From: Mallotus nudiflorus
Lineage: Eukaryota; Streptophyta; Magnoliopsida; Malpighiales; Euphorbiaceae
Length of the DNA: 64,000 nucleotides
NCBI GenBank assembly: GCA_947683625.1
Contig: CANTUR010000836.1
Span: 19,627 to 83,626 of the forward strand
Direction: 5' to 3'
Positions within the stretch are counted from its first letter, which is position 1, and every line of letters begins with the position of its first letter. This document shows, one piece after another, positions 48,178 through 61,173 of the stretch. The notes beneath the pieces are model-generated. The model saw only the letters and a program-made list of their open reading frames with translations. It did not search any database and had not been told where the DNA came from. The position numbers were made by a program, and so were the translations under genes.

Positions 48178-49445
48178 TTAGGGTGCATGTTTTAGAAATG
48201 TATGGTATATTTTAGTAAAGTATGCATAAATGATTTAAGTATTACTTAGGTTTATTTTTGGTTTATTTTTGGTATATTTTGATATATTTTAAACTATATG
48301 CATGTTTTATTAATGATTTATACTTAAAATGTTTTTAAGTTTATTTTGTAATTCAATTAAATTTATTTGACGTATATATACTCAGAATATATCTGGTTTA
48401 TTTGTAGTATATTTCTAGTATATATATGGTTTATGCTGCTATTTTATTCAATTTCATGCATCATTTATTTATGAATGTATGTTTATATAATAAATGAAGG
48501 ATATCAATAGAACGTGCTACCTAGTGGGCAGCACTAGGACCGAGTACGTACCAGTACGCTGATAGCATTTAGGCTTCATTACTAACCATTTGTGGTTATT
48601 GATCGGATTGATTTGATTTGATGTGTGATATGATTTGGGAGTGTGATTGCTGGAGCTCGATTGACTAAGTGTCTTAGGGCCAATCACAATGACAGTCAGA
48701 TTGCTGGAGCTCGGTTGACTTAGTGTCTCGGGGCCAGTCTACTATCCAAATGGAACAAGTGAATATATTTGGAATAAGTGAGCCTGTATGGCTAGAGTGT
48801 TGTCTAACACTATTTGAGGTTACGGTTTTCTAGGGTTCTATTTAATCCTTCATAAACAGTGATTTTCAGTAAAAATATATAAAATGATTTTGCTGCATTT
48901 GTGTGTATTTGCTTGTATATATATTTATTATATATACTATTGAATGTGTGTATTGTCATTTAGCTATGCATGTATATATATTATAACAATTCACTCAGTG
49001 AGGTCTGACTCCCCTCCGTTGATTATTTTTCAGGAGAGTCATCGTCTTCATACCTTAGTAGCAAACCTATACGCTGGATTTCTTCCGCCCTGACTTCATT
49101 ATGTAAACTGCTTACCTGAGTTTATTTTATAATCTAGACACTACAGTAGTTATGGTCGGTTGTGAGATTATGTATTATGTTTGTAAGAAATATGTATTTT
49201 AAATATTTGAATTGAGATTTGTATTTAAAAGATTATTTATATATGAGATGAGTTGTTTATTTAAATCCATTGGTGGATATATATTTTATCTTATTTATGA
49301 TTTTTATTTCCGCTGAAAAATATTTTATTTATGTTATTATTACTATTGCATGTTTTATTTTATTTTAAGGCTTGCTACGGGTTCCAGATTCGAAAGAATT
49401 CCCGTTTCCTAGCGCCGGTCATGGCCCTTGTTTTGGGTCGTGACA
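45998..49445 (+). mobile_element. Solo LTR E inserted in solo LTR B
   Basis: 3448-bp plus-strand LTR, TGTAATATCTTG to GGGTCGTGACA, no interior. Flanking 5-mers AAAAC (45993-45997) and AAAAT (49446-49450) differ by one C to T change and are read as an aged TSD. Host LTR B resumes exactly afterwards. Leader island, stem-loop cluster (about 48520-48820) and final acceptor are recognisable. Confidence 0.88.
48083..48174. repeat. (TA)n microsatellite in solo LTR E
   Basis: About 45 TA dinucleotides directly after the second splice-donor-like site (GTGAGTTG). The other LTRs have only four to six TA here, so this is a large local expansion. It accounts for most of E's extra length over F. Confidence 0.95.
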
Positions 49446-51231
49446 AAAATAGTCTCACAACCCCTTAGTCGGACTCCCAAACTACAATTTCACCGACTGA
49501 GGTTTACAGTTCACGAGGTAAACACAGAACACATGAAAATTCCAGAAATACCGAAAATACCCTTAATACTCAAAATATAGCAAATTAGAGATTTAAACGC
49601 TAAAAATAATTATTTTACCGATAAATACATAAAAACCCTAATTTTAATAAAATATTATTAAAAATCCATAATTCTGGATAAATTCATAAATATTAACCAA
49701 AATTCATTTTATAATTCCAAATTACATAATTAACCCTAAAACATATTCAAAATCGATAAAAACTCATTTATTTATAAAAATAGTATATTATATATAATTT
49801 GAAAATAATTTATGAAAAATAGTTTTAATTAGTTAAAAATACTAAATAATTTGTAGAAATCATTTTTATACCTCAAATAACTATTAAAACCAATTTAATT
49901 ATATTTTTAGCCAATTTAGTGCCAAATTACCAAAATACCCCTACTATATATAAATTCACTATAATTATTCAAAAATTCACTAAAAATAGTATAATTACTC
50001 AAAAATTAATTTCTCAACATATAATTCAATAATATCAACAAATATACTCAATTAACCAATTAATTTCAACAAAATACATAATTAACCTAATTTTCTAAAA
50101 ATCACATAAACTAAATAAATTCACAATAAATATATAAAAATCATAAAAATTAAAAATAAATTTATAAAATGAATTTTAACACCTATAAACACCATAAATC
50201 ACAATTTCATAATTTAATTAATTAATTTACGAAAATTAGAAAATATTAATAAAATAATTAAAAATCCACAAAAATCAAAATAATTCCCAAAAATTCCACA
50301 AAAATTACAGCATGTAGATTGAGCTACTAAGATCAATCGTTGTGAAGAAAGTTAGCTTGAATCATGAAAATTGAAGCTCAAAAAAATCAAAAACACATAT
50401 AGGCCGAAATTGAAAATTGGAAACCTAGGAAAATCTAGACCAAATCAAGTGAAACCAAGCTTAGAAATGCACTCACTGGAGCTTAAGGAAGAGATAGAGA
50501 TCAGTGGCACTCCAAACAGTGGCCAAAAAAGAGGTGATAAGAGTTGGGGATGATTTTTGGTTTTTAGGGAGAAATCTTGCCAAATGACGCCGGAAAAGGA
50601 GGAAAGGGCGGCGGAGGGAGCTTGGGTAGGAGGAGGATGGCTGAGAGGGACACCGACGACAAGAAACGGACATTATAGTGGCCGAAAATGGGTCGGAGGC
50701 GTTGAGCATGGAGAAGGTGATGGGGTGGCACAAATCGTAATTATAGCAAACTTTTGTTTATATATATATATATATAACTTTAATTTATATTATTATAATA
50801 TATGAATATTTATTCAAATTAATATACACCACACACCCAAATAATAATATCTATATACATATACATATATAATACACATATTAATTATTAAAACTATATA
50901 ATATAAATTTAATTAAAAATAAAACCTAATTTATTAAAATGTGTATATATACATGTATATGTACGTATATTAATACGACAATTAAAATCATGCATGGACT
51001 CATGCAAATTCACAAAACCATCGAAAATAATTAATAATTATTTATTTAAGTTTTAATTTCCCCGAAAATAAAACTCTTAGGAAAATTTTACGTAAAAGAT
51101 TTAAAATAATTAAAAATAACTTTAATAAATAGTAAACTAATTAAATAACCAAAAATATATATTAAAATTATTAACACTGCATATCCCGATGTAGTTTAAA
51201 ATTATTTAAAAACTCGGGATATTACACCATG

Positions 51232-51420
51232 ACATCCATATTGTTGAATCCCTTAACTTAATAATAAAAAATGCAAGGGAACTACACGTCACAATCCTAT
51301 TGGAATATCTAAGAGGAAAAATGCAAGAATAGACAAATCAAAATAGAAAACAAGGGTGATAGATGCGGGTTCTTTGGACATAATAAGAAGACATGCAGAA
51401 ATCCACCAAACATGCAATAG
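51232..51420 (+). pseudogene. MULE transposase C-terminal fragment, unit 1, right part
   Basis: From 51270 the plus strand reads a typical MULE motif (N-A-R-E-L...V-T-I-L-L-E-Y-L-R-G), then a TAG, a frameshift, and the zinc-knuckle end GHNKKTCRNPPNMQ before TAG at 51418-51420. In this copy the first knuckle cysteine is lost. It continues the piece at 21890-22033. Confidence 0.75.
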
Positions 51421-52836
51421 TTTTTTTATACTTTCAACTTCTGAAAATCATTTTTACATATATATAGACATTCATCAAGAATAAAATAGTTTCTTATTTT
51501 TTTGTTAAAAATTCCAAGTGCATTAACATTCGTCCTCAAATGAATGATATGAGATATAATTTTTATTAAGGACATTTAGCTTGCCACATTAAATAAATAT
51601 ACTTTCATTAAATTTTACTGTAAAATATAGTATACTTTTGGTTTGTTTTTTGTTTTTGAAACACTTTGTTACACATATATTGACAATTGAGAAGAATAAA
51701 AAAAATTATTTATTTGTTTTTAATTTTTCAATCTATAGTTATATTTGCTAAAAAATGAATGATACATAATATAATTTTGAAAAGTACATTCAATCAGTTC
51801 ATTACATGAAATAATATACTTTTCATTAAATTTCACATACATTTTGAATACTTTTAGTTTACAATGGGTGGGTTTTTGACACAATTATAATAAACTTAAT
51901 CTAATAAAAAAAACAATTCCCACGATATAAAAAATCTTTAAAAAAAAATAAAGCAATAGTGAATTTAAAACAAAATATTTTATAAAACCAAATATCTAAC
52001 TTCAACAAATTAACATCAAATTTAAATTCATTAACCCAAATATTCTTCTTCAAAACCAAACAAGAACAACGTAAAATCAAATAACATACCAAATCCTTAA
52101 AAAATAACCAAATAGTTCACAAAACCTTTAAAATAATCTAATCACTCCTCTTATCCTAAAAAAACCTTTTTCTTCCTTTTTTCTTTCGGCTGTTACCTTA
52201 TTTTGATTTTGTTTCCTTCTCTCCACATCAGTAACCTCATCACTCTTTTTCTTACTCCCAGCTTAAGAAACATCCTTCTTTAATTGTCATTTTTTTTCTC
52301 ACTCTTATGCACTATTTTCTTCAACATTTGTACCCCCAAACTTTCTTCCTCCTTTGCACTATATTGTCCATGTTTCTCAAAGTTAGCCTTTTTCAAATCC
52401 TATATTAACCATAAGATTGTTCAAAATATAATCGCCAAAAATAAAATGATAGTAATTTCACACACCAAAATGAACAGTTACCACCAAAAAAAGAAAAAAT
52501 CAAGAAAACAAAAGTGAAAATTTGTAGAAACCAAAAGAAAGAAGAAAATGAAAGAGAATTATAAGAAACATAGAATAAACCTAATAGAAAAATATGTAAA
52601 GTGAACATAAAGAAAAATAAAAAAAAAATCAAAACTTGAAAAATAAAAAGAAAGAAAAAAATGAGAGAGGAAGATGATGAAATGGAGAAGAAACACAAAA
52701 GAAAAAGACATATGTAATTTTGAAAATGGAAAGGGCACACTTGTAATAAAGGGTGGGAAGATTTGTAATTGATAAAAACTTGGGGTATTTTTATTAACAA
52801 CATTTAAAAATGGGGTATTTTTATAAATTTCTCTCA

Positions 52837-53445
52837 AATTAATTGGGTTAATTAACAATATGGCAAAAAATCTAGTTAAAACTAAAATTAATTAAACAAC
52901 AAAATGGGCTTAAAACAAATAATTAAAAAGACAAACAAATGCCTAAACTAAATAATAATAAAAACAAATAAATACACGCCCTAATCTATTCTCCTAATTA
53001 AAATTAATTTTAAAAACACTAATTTTGATTTTTATGCCATTGATTAAATTACCCAATAAAAATCCTAATTTTACTAATCAATTAATTAAAATAAAACACA
53101 CAACACAGGATTTCACTATCTTACTACTGGGGCTATTACAATGATCTATGAAAATAGATACAAAATAAAAATTACAACCCCTTAAAAGAAATAAAAAAAT
53201 ACAACAAAAATTTTAAATAATAAAATAATAAAACTATGTAGAATGAAATAGGTTGTTATTGATTCCACAACTTTTGGTTATGGATTTTCTCCACAGATAG
53301 TTCTCCTCCACAGTTAATGTAACTTGATAATCATAAACACAAACACAGAAAACAAAATAAACAAGGATTAATAAATAAATGAAATAAAAGATTAAGGGGA
53401 ATGAGACCTTAGTGAGTGAATTAATGTCACAATATGCATGTTAAG
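52837..53445. other. Spacer between MULE units 1 and 2
   Basis: AT-rich, no coding sequence seen. Near its end, GGGGAATGAGACCTTAGTGAGTGAATTA is close to the LTR phrase GGGGAGTCAGACCTCACTGAGTGAATTA on the minus strand, which suggests an old LTR fragment. The same spacer follows unit 2 (about 57140-57750). Confidence 0.45.
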
Positions 53446-53707
53446 TTTATTAAATCATTCAATGCATGCAAAACCAAATCTTTTCTTTAAACAATCCATT
53501 CAAAAAAATAAAAATAAACCCAATTCTCTTCAAACCTTGCATCTACATTTTCTTCAAATTATTTATCAATTATTTGATATTAAAGATAATGTATGACATA
53601 GACAGTATACATAAGTGTAAAAACCCATTTTATGGAAAAAAAACAAAGAGATATGCAGAGACATATTTCCAAAGTAAAAAATTTTATGTATCCTTGCTTT
53701 ATTTTAG

Positions 53708-54110
53708 AATACTTTTAGTTTATGCTTGGTTTCTGAAACAATTCAATGACATATGTTTCAAGTATTTGGAAAATAAAAAATAATGTATATGCTTGTTTGA
53801 ATTTTGAATACTCTCAGTTCATGTTTGGTTTATGAAATAATTCAATGACATATGTTTCAAGTTATTTGGAAAATCAAAAATAATATATATGCTTGTTTGA
53901 ATTTGAATACTTTAACTTTACGTTTGGTTTCTGAAACAATTCAATGACATCTATTTTAAAATTTTAAATTATTTGAAAAAAAAAGAAAATTGTATATGCT
54001 TGTTTGAGTTTTGAAAACTTTTAGTTTATGTTTGGTTTCTAGAATAATTCAATGATATATGTTTCAAGTTCATTTTAGAATACATTTGGTTTTTAATGAC
54101 ATTAAAACAA
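53708..54110. repeat. ~100-bp tandem subrepeat, array 2
   Basis: Four units starting near 53708, 53808, 53906 and 54012, collinear with array 1. Confidence 0.85.
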
Positions 54111-54139
54111 AATTTAAGAAAAGCTTATGCATATTAAAG

Positions 54140-54486
54140 AACATTTTTTACAAGCTGCAAACAATTACAAATTAGAAAAATTTGAGAGGTATACGTTGAC
54201 ATAAAAAAAGATAGATGCAAGAGCATAAAAGAACTTGAATAACATTAGACATGAAAAGTAGACAAAGGTGCACTAAAAAAATAATAGAGTTAAGACCAAG
54301 AGATTAATATTGTTAAATCCCTCAACTCAATAAAAAACGCAAGGGAACTACCAGTCATAATCCTATTGGAATGCCTGAGAGGATTGATGCAAGAATAGAC
54401 AAATGAAAATAGAAAATAAGTGTCACAGATGCAAGTTATTTGGACATAATAAGAAGACATGCAGAAATCCACCAAACATGCAATAG
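54140..54486 (+). pseudogene. MULE transposase C-terminal fragment, unit 2
   Basis: Same fragment as in unit 1. The zinc knuckle is complete here (K-C-H-R-C, then GHNKKTC: C-x2-C-x4-H-x4-C) and ends at TAG 54484-54486. Upstream stops and shifts prevent a continuous frame. Confidence 0.75.
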
Positions 54487-54845
54487 TTTTTGTATACTTT
54501 CAGTTTCTTTTTAATTTCTTAAAATCATTTTTACATATATATCGACATTCATCAAGAATAAAAAATAGTTTCTTACTTTTTTGTTAAAATTTCCAAGTGT
54601 AGTAACATTCGTCCTCAAATGAATGATATGTAATATAATTTTTATTAAAGACATTCAGCTTGCCACATAAAATAAATATACTTCCATTAAATTTTACTTT
54701 TAAAATATAGTATACTTTCGATTTCTTTTCTATTTCTGAAACACTTTGTTACATATATATTGATAACTGGCAAGAATAAAAAAATTATTTATTTATTTTT
54801 AATATTTCAAACTACAATTGCATTTGCGAAAAAATGAATGATATA

Positions 54846-57240
54846 TAATATAATTTTGAAAAGTACATTCAACCAATCCATTACATGAAATAATACACTT
54901 TTCATTAAATTTCACGTACATTTTGAATACTTTTGGTTTACATTGGGTTTCTAATACAATTATAATAAACCTAATCTAATACTAATAATAAAAAAAATTC
55001 CCACCATATATAAAATCTTAGAAAAACAATTAAGCAATAGTAAATTTAAAAGAAAATATTTTATTAAACCAAATATCCAACTTCAACAAATTAACATCAA
55101 ATTAAAACTCATTAACCCAAATATCTTCTTCACAACCAAACAAGAACAACCTAAAATTAAATAACATACCAAATCCTTAAAAAACAACCAAACATTTCAT
55201 AAAAACCTCTAAAATAATCTAATCATTAATCACTCCACCTATCCTAAGAAAAAAAAATATTTTTCTTCCTTTTTTCTTTTGGCTTCAACTTTATTTTGAT
55301 TTTTTTCCCTTCTTTCCACATCAGTAGTGTCAACACTTCTCTTCTTACTTTCCTCTTAAGAAACTTCCTTCTTTAATTGTCATTTTTCTCACTCTTACAC
55401 ATTGTTTTCTTCATCATTTTTACTTCTAAATTTTCTTCCTCCTTTGCACTATATTGTCTCTATTTCTCAAAATTAGCCTTTTGAAATCGTACCTTAACTA
55501 TAAGATTGTTCAAAAAATAATGGCCAAAAACAAAATGACAGTAATTTCACACACTAATTTGAACAGTTACCACCACAAGAAGAAAAATCAATAAAAATTA
55601 ATAAATTGAAGAAACCAAAAGAAAGAACAAAATGAAAGAGAAATATAAGAAACACAGAAGGAACCTAATAGTAAAATATGTAAAGTTAACACAAAAAACA
55701 AAGAGAAAAAAAATCAAAACTTGAAGAAAAAAATGAGAGAGGAAGATGATGAAACAAAGAAGAAACACAAAAGAAAAAGACGAGTGCAATTTTGAACATG
55801 AAAAGGGCACGCTTGTAATAAAGGACGGGTAGATTTGTAGTTGATGAAAACTTGGGGTGTTTTCATTGACAACATTTAAAAATGGGGTACTTTTTATAAA
55901 TTTCTCTTAAATTAATTGGGTTAATTAACAAGATGGGCGTAAAATCTAATTAAAATTAAAATTAATTAAACAACAAAATGGGCTTAAAACAAATCATTAA
56001 AACAAATAAAAGCCCAAAATAAATAATAATAACAACAAATAAACTTTTTACATATACTATAATTTGGAAAAGTACATCCGACCAGTCCATTACATGAATA
56101 ATATACTTTTCTTTAAATTTCACATACATTTTGAATACTTTCGGTTTACATTAGGTTTCTGATATAATTATAATAAACCTAATCTAATAAAAAAACTAAT
56201 TCCCACCAAATACAAAATCATTAAAAAAAAAACAATAAAGCAACAATGAATTTAAAATAAAATATATTGTAAAACCAAATATCTAACTTCAATAAATTAA
56301 CATCAAATTTAAATTCACAAATTAACATCAAATTTAAATTCATTAACACAAATATTCTTCTTCACAACTAAACAAGAATAACTTAAAATCAAATGACATA
56401 CCAAATCCTTAAAATACAACCAAACAATTCACAAAAACCTCTAAAATAATCTAATAACTAATCACTCCACCTATCCTAAAAAAACCTTTTTCTTCCTTTT
56501 TTTTCAGCTTCTACCTTATTTTAATTCTTTTTCATCTCTCCACATTAGTAGCCTTAGCACTCCTCTTCTTGCTGCCACCTCAAGAAACATCCCTCTTTAA
56601 TTGTCGTTTTTTCTTACTCTTACGCACTGTTTTCTTTACCATTATTACTCCTAAGTTTTCTTCCTCCTTTGTATTATATTGTCTTTATTTCTCAAAGTTG
56701 GCCTTTTTAAATCCTGTCTTAACAATAAAATTATTAAAAATATAATCGCCAAAAATAAAATGACAGTAATTTTACACCCCACTATGAACAATTACCACAA
56801 AAAAAAACAAAAAAAATGAAAACTTGAAGAAACCAAAAGAAAGAAGAAAATTAAAAACAAATATAAGAAACACAAGAGAAACTTAATAGAAAATTATTCA
56901 GAGTTAACATAAAAAAAAAGAGAAAAAAATCAAAACATGAAGAAACCAAAAAAAAGGAAAAAAATGAGAGAGGAAAATGATGAAATGGAGAAGAAACACA
57001 AAAGAAAAAGACAAGTGCAATTTTGAAAATGAAAAGGGCACACTTGTAATAAAGGTGGGTAGATTTGTAATTGATGAAAATTTGGGGTATTTTTGTTGAC
57101 AACATTTAAAAATGGGGTATTTTTGTAAATTTCTCTTAGATTAAATGGGTTAATTAACAATATGGGCTTAGAATCTAATTAAAACTAAAATTAATTAAAC
57201 AAAAAAATGGGCTTAAAACAAATAATTAGAAAAAACAAAT
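54846..57240. repeat. Internal ~1.2-kb tandem duplication in unit 2
   Basis: About 54846-56040 and 56050-57240 are two imperfect copies of the 3' part of the MULE unit, from AAAAGTACAT...CCATTACATGA to the post-MULE spacer. Copy 2 also has a ~27-bp tandem duplication (AAATTAACATCAAATTTAAA near 56296 and 56323). This explains the 4.3-kb length of unit 2. Confidence 0.75.
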
Positions 57241-58011
57241 AAATGCCCAAACTAAATAATAATAAAAACAAATAAATACAAGCCCGAATCTATTCTTCTA
57301 ATTCTAATTGATTTTAAAAACCCTAATTTTGATTTCTATGCCATTGATTTTAATTAAATTACCCAATTAAAACCCTAATTTTAATAACCAATTAATTAAA
57401 AGAAAACACACAACACACAGGATTTCACTATCCCATTATTAGGGCTATTACAGTGATTTATGAAAATAAAATACAAAATAAAAATTACAGCCCCTTAAAA
57501 GAAATAAAAAATACAAAGAAAATGAAAAATAAAAAATAGTAAAAAATACATTGAATGAAATAAGTTGTTCTTGATTCCATGGCTTTGGATATGGATTTCC
57601 TCTATAATTAATGTAACTCGACAATCATAAACAGAAACATAGAAAACAAAATAAACAAGGATTAATAACTAAATGAAATAAAAGATTAAGGGGAATCAGT
57701 CTTCACTGAGTGAATTAATGTTACAAAATGCATGTTGAGTTTTCTGATTCAGATTCAACATTTTATTAAATCATTCAAGGCATGCAAAACCAAATATTTT
57801 CTTCAAACAATCCATTTAGAAAAAACTTAACCTAGTTCTCTTCAAAATGTAGATCTACATTTTCTTCAAATTATTTATCAATTATTTGATATTAAAGATA
57901 ATGTATGACATAAACAATATGCATAATGTGTAAATAAAAATTTTATTGAAAAAATATGCACAAACATACATACAAAGTAAAAACTTTTTATAAATCCTTG
58001 CTTTATTTTAG

Positions 58012-58410
58012 AATACTTTCAGTTTATGCTTGGTTTCTAAAACTATTCAATAACATTTGTTTCAAGTTATTTAGAAAATAAAAAAATAATGTATATGCTT
58101 GTTTGAATTTTGAATACTTTCAATTCATGTTTGGTTTATGAAACAATTCAATGACATATGTTTCAAGTTATTTGGAAAATCAAAAAATAATATATATGTT
58201 TGTTTGAATTTTAAACACTTTCAATTTATGTTTGATCTTTGAAACAATTCAATGACATATATTTTAAGTTATTTGGGAAAAAAAATTTTAAATGCTTGTT
58301 TGAATTTTAAAAACTTTCAGTTTATGTTTGGTTTTTGGAACAATTCAATGACATATGTTTCAAGTTCATTTTAGAATACATTTGGTTTTTAATGACATCA
58401 AAACAAACTT
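58012..58410. repeat. ~100-bp tandem subrepeat, array 3
   Basis: Four units starting near 58012, 58112, 58213 and 58309, collinear with arrays 1 and 2. Confidence 0.85.
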
Positions 58411-58429
58411 TAAGAAAAGCACATCGCAT

Positions 58430-58788
58430 ATTAAAGAACCATTTTTACAAGCTACAAACAATTACAAACTAGAAGAATTTAAGAGGTATACGCTAGACAT
58501 AAAAAAAAAATACATGCAAGAGTATACCAGTACCTGAATAATATTGGACATGAAAAGTGGATGAATGTGCACTCAAAAAATAATAAAGTCAAGACCATGA
58601 CATCAATATTGTTGAATCCCTCAACTAAACAACAAAAAATGCAAGGGAACTACTGGTCACAATCCTATTGGAATACTTGAGAGGACTAATGCAAGAATAG
58701 ACAAATGAAAACAGAAAACAAGTGTGCCAAATGCAGGTTATTTGGGCATAATAAGAAGACATGCAGAAATCCACCAAACACGCAATAA
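58430..58788 (+). pseudogene. MULE transposase C-terminal fragment, unit 3 (best copy)
   Basis: The clearest copy. After a broken start, the frame from about 58516 reads ARVYQYLNNIGHEKW and continues into MTSILLNPST, the hallmark order of MuDR-type transposases (IGHEKW, then MTS...). It then shifts to an LLEYLRGLMQE-like stretch, and after another shift to an intact zinc knuckle (C-x2-C-x4-H-x4-C) with TAA at 58786-58788. The DDE catalytic region is absent. Confidence 0.75.
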
Positions 58789-59627
58789 TTTTTGTATACT
58801 TTCAGTTTCTTTTTAGTTTTTGAAAATCATTTTTACATATATATAGACATTCATCAAGAATAAAAAATAGTTTCTTATTTTTCTGTTAAAATTTCCAAGT
58901 GCAATAACATTCATTCCCAAATGAATGATATGTAACATAATTTTTATTAGGGACATTCAGCTTGCCACATAAAATAAAAATACTTCCATTAAATTTTACT
59001 ATAAAATATAGTATACTTTTAGTTTCTTTTCTATTTCTGAATCGCTTTGTTACACATATATTGACAACTAACAAGAATAAAAATTTATTTATTTATTTTT
59101 AATTTTTCAAACTGTAGTTACATTTGTTAAAAAATGAATGATATACAATATAATTTTGAAAAGTACATTCAACCAGTCCATTTCATGAAATAATCTACTT
59201 TCCATTAAATTTTCACATACATTTTGAATACTTTTGGTTTACATTGGGTTTTTTGATACAATTATAATAAATGTAATCTAATAAAAAAAAAAGCCAATTC
59301 CCATTATATACAAAATATTAAAAAAAAAAACAATAAAGCAATAGTGAATTTAAAATAAAATATTTAATAAAACCAAATATCCAACTTCAATAAATTATCA
59401 AATTTAAATTCATTAACCCAAATATTTTTTCTTCACAACCAAACAAGAACAACTTAAAATCAAATAACATACTAAATCCTTAAAAAACAATTAAACAGTT
59501 CACATAAACTTCTAAAATGATCTAGTCACTCCACCCATGCTAAAAAAACATTTCTCTTCCTATTTTCTTTTGGCTTTAACCTTATTTTGATTTTTTTCCT
59601 TCTCTCCACATTAGTAGCCTCAGCACT

Positions 59628-61173
59628 TGTCATGACCCAAAATAGGGGGGCATGATCAGCGCTAAGGAATGAGAATTCTTTTGAATCCAGAACTCGTAGC
59701 AAGCCTTTAAAATAAAATAAAATAAAAGCAAGCAATAATAATACTATAAATAAAATATTTTGCAGCGGAAATTAAAATCTCATATGCAATAAATATAATC
59801 CACCAACTTATTTAAATAAACAAACTCTTCTCATATATAGATAATCTTTTAATACAAATTTTCATTTCAATCCTTTAAAATATAAATCTCAAACATATAT
59901 AATACATAAATCCCATAACTTGACTATAACTACTGCAGTGTCTAGAATATAAAATAACATCAAGTGAGCATATTACATAGTAAAGTCGGGGCAGAAGAAA
60001 TCCGGCGTAAAGGTCTGCTACTGAGGTCTAAGGACGAAGACTCTCCAGAAAAATAGTCAACGGAGGGGAGTCAGACCTCACTGAGTGAATTGTTATAATA
60101 TATATACATGCATAGCTAAATGACAAATGCACACATTCAATAGTATATATAATAAATATATATACAGGCAAACACACACAGATGCAGCAAAATTATTTTA
60201 TATATATACTGAAAATAATATCCGATTATGAAGGATCAAATAGAACCCTAGATGATCGTAACCTCAAATAGTGTTAGACAACACTCTAGCCATACAGGCT
60301 CACTTATTCCAAATAAATTCACTTGTTCCATTTAGACAGTAGGTTGGCCCCAAGACACTAAGTCAACCGAGCTCCAGCAGTCTGATTGTCAGTGTGATTG
60401 GCCCCGAGACACTTGGTCAACCGAGCTCTAGCAATCACACTCCTAAATCACATCACACATCAAATAAATCAATCCAATCGATATCCACAAATAGGTTAGT
60501 AATTTAACCTACAGTCTATCATCGTACCAGTACATACTCGGTCCTAGTGTTGCCCACTAGGTAGCACGTTCTATTGATATCCTTCATTTATATATAAAAC
60601 ATACATTCATAAAATAAATGATGCATGACTTTAATCAAAATAACAATATAAACCATATATATAATAGAAATATACCAAAAATAAACCAGGTATATTTCGA
60701 GTATATATATGTCAATAAATTCAATTTAATTATAAAATAAACTATAAATATACTTAAAAACATTTTAAGAATAAATAAAACATGCATTTAATTTAAAATA
60801 TACCAAAAATAAACCTAAGCAATTATTAAACCATTTATACATATTTTATACAAAGAAAACATGCATTTCTAAAACTTGCATCCTAAAACACGTATATATA
60901 AAAAAACAACTCATAGTTATTGCGCTTATTGAGATGGGTCCAACGGGCCTGGTCTACTAGGCCTTGGTCTCGGTGCAACTAAACAAACAAACAACAATAC
61001 GGAATTAGAATAAGTTTATCGAAATTCTAGAGACTCAATCTAGAAATACCGAACACATAATAAGAATAGGAATTCGATCAGATATCACATTTTACGAGAA
61101 TTCTATAAAAAATTCAGCAGAACCTCCCCTATAAAATGGACATCTCTCTACTTAAAGAGTAGAGCCAATCCTG
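59628..61173 (-). mobile_element. LTR G, truncated in this window by LTR H
   Basis: First 1546 bp (plus reading) of a minus-strand LTR, starting TGTCATGACCC after GCACT (59623-59627), the likely target site. It keeps the stem-loop cluster (about 60340-60590) and ends in the leader stem region where H has inserted. The rest should resume after H, beyond the window. Confidence 0.88.

Larger units (their letters stand above)
22034..51226 (-). mobile_element. Solo LTR B, split by elements C and E
   Basis: Three pieces, 22034-22614, 44999-45997 and 49451-51226, join without gap or overlap into a minus-strand LTR of about 3.36 kb, TGTCACGACCC to GGGATATTACA. Its TSD CCATG is perfect (22029-22033 and 51227-51231). 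No interior is present, so it is a solo LTR. It lies inside a MULE transposase fragment and is the host of C and E, hence older than both. Confidence 0.9.
20763..52836 (+). mobile_element. MULE remnant, unit 1 (interrupted by solo LTR B)
   Basis: Real length about 2.9 kb: 20763-22033 plus 51232-52836. The two ends are inverted and similar: the left reads ...AACAAAAATACCCCC... and the reverse complement of the right reads ...AACAAAAATACCCCAAG.... A leader ends in a splice donor (TCAAG then GTAAGC, GT at 21176-21177). It carries the C-terminal part of a MULE transposase on the plus strand, broken by stops and frameshifts. The catalytic core is missing. Target-site duplications are unclear (AAATTAA is shared by both flanks but partly overlaps the ends). 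Confidence 0.6.
51227..59627. repeat. Tandem array of MULE-derived ~3.1-kb units
   Basis: Unit 1 ends near 53445, unit 2 spans about 53446-57750 and unit 3 about 57751-59627 (cut by LTR G). Each unit runs from MULE interior (ATTTTATTAAATCATTCAA...) through the 100-bp subrepeats, transposase fragment, AT-rich 3' part, MULE right end and ~600 bp of flank to GTGAATTAATGT. Unit 1 without LTR B is about 3.06 kb; unit 2 is longer because of an internal duplication. Since the unit crosses a MULE end into flank, the array arose by tandem duplication, not by separate insertions. Confidence 0.8.

Noticed and set aside
52405..52858. Phe/Ser-rich minus-strand frames near the MULE right end (also 55598-55810, 56851-57160)
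   Set aside because: Low-complexity pyrimidine-rich leader near a transposon end; copies do not keep one frame.
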